Assembly (NCBI GenBank): GCA_002746645.1
Contig: PDPU01000035.1
Span: 1-64,000 of the forward strand
Direction of reading: 5' to 3'
Length of the DNA: 64,000 nt
From: Gammaproteobacteria bacterium
GTDB taxonomy: Bacteria > Pseudomonadota > Gammaproteobacteria > Granulosicoccales > Granulosicoccaceae
The notes under the pieces were generated by a model. That model was not told where the DNA came from, searched no databases, and was given only the letters and a program-made list of their open reading frames with translations. Position numbers and translations under genes: made by a program. Below, one piece after another: positions 62,800-64,000 of this stretch. The number at the start of each line of letters is the position of its first letter. The first letter of the stretch is position 1.

Positions 62800-64000
62800 A
62801 TGCATGAATTCGACACCCTGAACGACGCGCTGCTGGCGCGTCGTCACAGCAACAGTACCGTTCGCTTCATCGCCGCTTCGCGCGACGATCGCGTGCTCGG
62901 CTACGGCGATGTCTTCGCGCTTGCGAGGGACAGGCTTGGCCTGTTTCGCGACAGGGGCATCGGCACCGGTGACGAACTCATCATCTCGGTGACGGACAAC
63001 CTCGACTTCGTGGTGGCGTTCTGGGCCTGCCTGCTCGGCGGTATCGTGGCAGTGCCGATTGCCGCGGGCAGCACCGAAGAACACCGCCTGAAGCTCCTGC
63101 GTGTTGCCGGCAAGCTGTCGCAACCGGCTCTGTTCGTGGATCGCAAGGCCGCTTCGCGCCTCGCGGCGATGGCAGCCGGTGGCGAGCACGAGGCTCGCTG
63201 GCAACTGCTCGAGTCGCGTGTGGTGTACACCGAGGAGACCGCACCCCTGGTTGCCGATGACGCAGACAGCAAGGCGGATCCGTCGCGCATTCCCGCGTGG
63301 GTTCATCCGGCGAGCCCGGATTCGATCGCCTTCATCCAGTTTTCCTCGGGTTCGACCAGTGCTCCCAAGGGTGTCGTGCTGACACACGGCAACCTCGTCG
63401 CCAACCTTGCGATGATCATGCAGGGCATGGCCATCAGCGCCGACGACAGCGTCTTCAGCTGGATGCCGCTGACCCACGACATGGGCCTGATCGGGATGCA
63501 CCTGACGCCGCTTCTGGCCGACTGCGACAACATGCTCATGGCCACCGAACTTTTCGTGCGGCGTCCTGCCGCCTGGTTGCAGCGCGTCAGCGAGCTGCGT
63601 GCGAGCATCACCAGCTCTCCGAACTTCGGATACCAGCACCTTCTCAGGAACTGGGACGAGGATCGGCACGGCCCGGTCGATCTTGCTTCGGTGCGCCTGA
63701 TCTTCAATGGCGCCGAACCCATCTCGGCCGAACTGTGCGAGGCCTTCATGACACGTCTTGCCGGTTCGGGGCTTGATTCCGATGCCATGTTCCCGGTCTA
63801 CGGGCTCGCCGAGGCCAGCCTTGCGGTGAGTTTTCCGCCGCTCGATGCGCGCTGGCAGGTCGAAAGCCTCGATCGCGGACAGCTTGGCGTCGGGCAGCAG
63901 GTCATGCGTCAGGCGACGGGGAAGAGCGCGATCCGTCTGGTGTCGGTTGGACAGCCGCTCGACGGCGTCGAAGTGGCGATCCGTGACCGGAATGGCATCG
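62800..64000 (+). CDS. Fatty-acyl-AMP ligase / acyl-CoA synthetase-like protein, partial
   Basis: An open frame from ATG 62800 continues to the right window edge (400 residues, no stop). The adenylate-forming motif FSSGSTSAPKGVVLTHGNL is at 181-199, WMPLTHDMGLIGMHLTPLL follows at about 221, then FNGAEPISAELCEAF near 302, and YGLAEASLAVSFPP near 334. The HDMGLIG and YGLAEASL variants are those of fatty-acyl-AMP ligases and PKS/NRPS loading modules rather than plain acetyl-CoA synthetases. The right end truncates the C-terminal domain, so it could be a stand-alone ligase or the first module of a megasynthase. Positioned 61 bp after the P450 gene. Confidence 0.85.
   Translation, partial: MHEFDTLNDALLARRHSNSTVRFIAASRDDRVLGYGDVFALARDRLGLFRDRGIGTGDELIISVTDNLDFVVAFWACLLGGIVAVPIAAGSTEEHRLKLLRVAGKLSQPALFVDRKAASRLAAMAAGGEHEARWQLLESRVVYTEETAPLVADDADSKADPSRIPAWVHPASPDSIAFIQFSSGSTSAPKGVVLTHGNLVANLAMIMQGMAISADDSVFSWMPLTHDMGLIGMHLTPLLADCDNMLMATELFVRRPAAWLQRVSELRASITSSPNFGYQHLLRNWDEDRHGPVDLASVRLIFNGAEPISAELCEAFMTRLAGSGLDSDAMFPVYGLAEASLAVSFPPLDARWQVESLDRGQLGVGQQVMRQATGKSAIRLVSVGQPLDGVEVAIRDRNGI

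Overview
The window is a GC-rich, densely coded bacterial chromosome segment with about 53 protein genes. I see no rRNA, tRNA, IS element or CRISPR array. The gene content (dedicated class GN sortase system, yhhQ-type queuosine transporter, pntAB, DgcN/DgcA, Gram-negative BY-kinase polysaccharide machinery, FbpA-type and SitABCD metal uptake) points to a Gammaproteobacterium, probably marine or halophilic. The genus cannot be fixed from the sequence alone.

Layout. 1-660: 5' part of a DUF222/HNH gene leaving the left edge. 916-6945: a complete dedicated sortase locus, with class GN sortase and its VIT/VWA target (LPQGS C-terminal signal) on the minus strand and the response regulator and histidine kinase divergent on the plus strand. 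7036-10160: lipoprotein, thiolase, glyA. 10154-13145: ferric-iron ABC permease and binding protein with a candidate Fur box. 13181-17662: sitDCBA-like Mn/Fe ABC transporter divergent from mntR with a palindromic operator candidate; mntR overlaps pyrC, followed by pyrE and a CPA2/TrkA-N antiporter. 21225-27025: sugar and cofactor metabolism (2OG oxygenase, glycerate kinase, lyxose/mannose isomerase, PfkB kinase, pncA) and an OmpA-family protein.

27057-37200: complete glycogen cluster (glgB, glgA, glgC on minus; glgP, glgX on plus), followed at 37226 by a membrane protein that looks like the N-terminal half of an LTA-synthase-type sulfatase with no catalytic domain. 38329-47986: exopolysaccharide cluster, all minus: BY-kinase/chain-length regulator, initiating sugar transferase, WecG-type GT, flippase, two GT2 enzymes, galE and a secreted GH16 glycanase; no Wzy polymerase or Wza exporter is in view. 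48272-52243: PLD-family protein, dgcN-dgcA for D-glutamate, and a small membrane protein. 52476-57119: pntAB, ilvE, yhhQ. 57223-60328: LuxR-type regulator, hybrid histidine kinase and a cysteine-free exported protein reminiscent of the sulfite-oxidase molybdopterin fold. 60549-64000: DUF374 acyltransferase, cytochrome P450 and the start of an acyl-AMP ligase that runs off the right edge, possibly the border of a lipid or natural-product cluster.

A recurring oddity is short in-place tandem duplication (6-16 bp units) in linkers, gene ends and short intergenic gaps across the whole window. The most interesting systems are the sortase locus, the catalytic-domain-less LTA-synthase-like protein, the kinase/cysteine-free partner trio and the P450/acyl-AMP-ligase edge.
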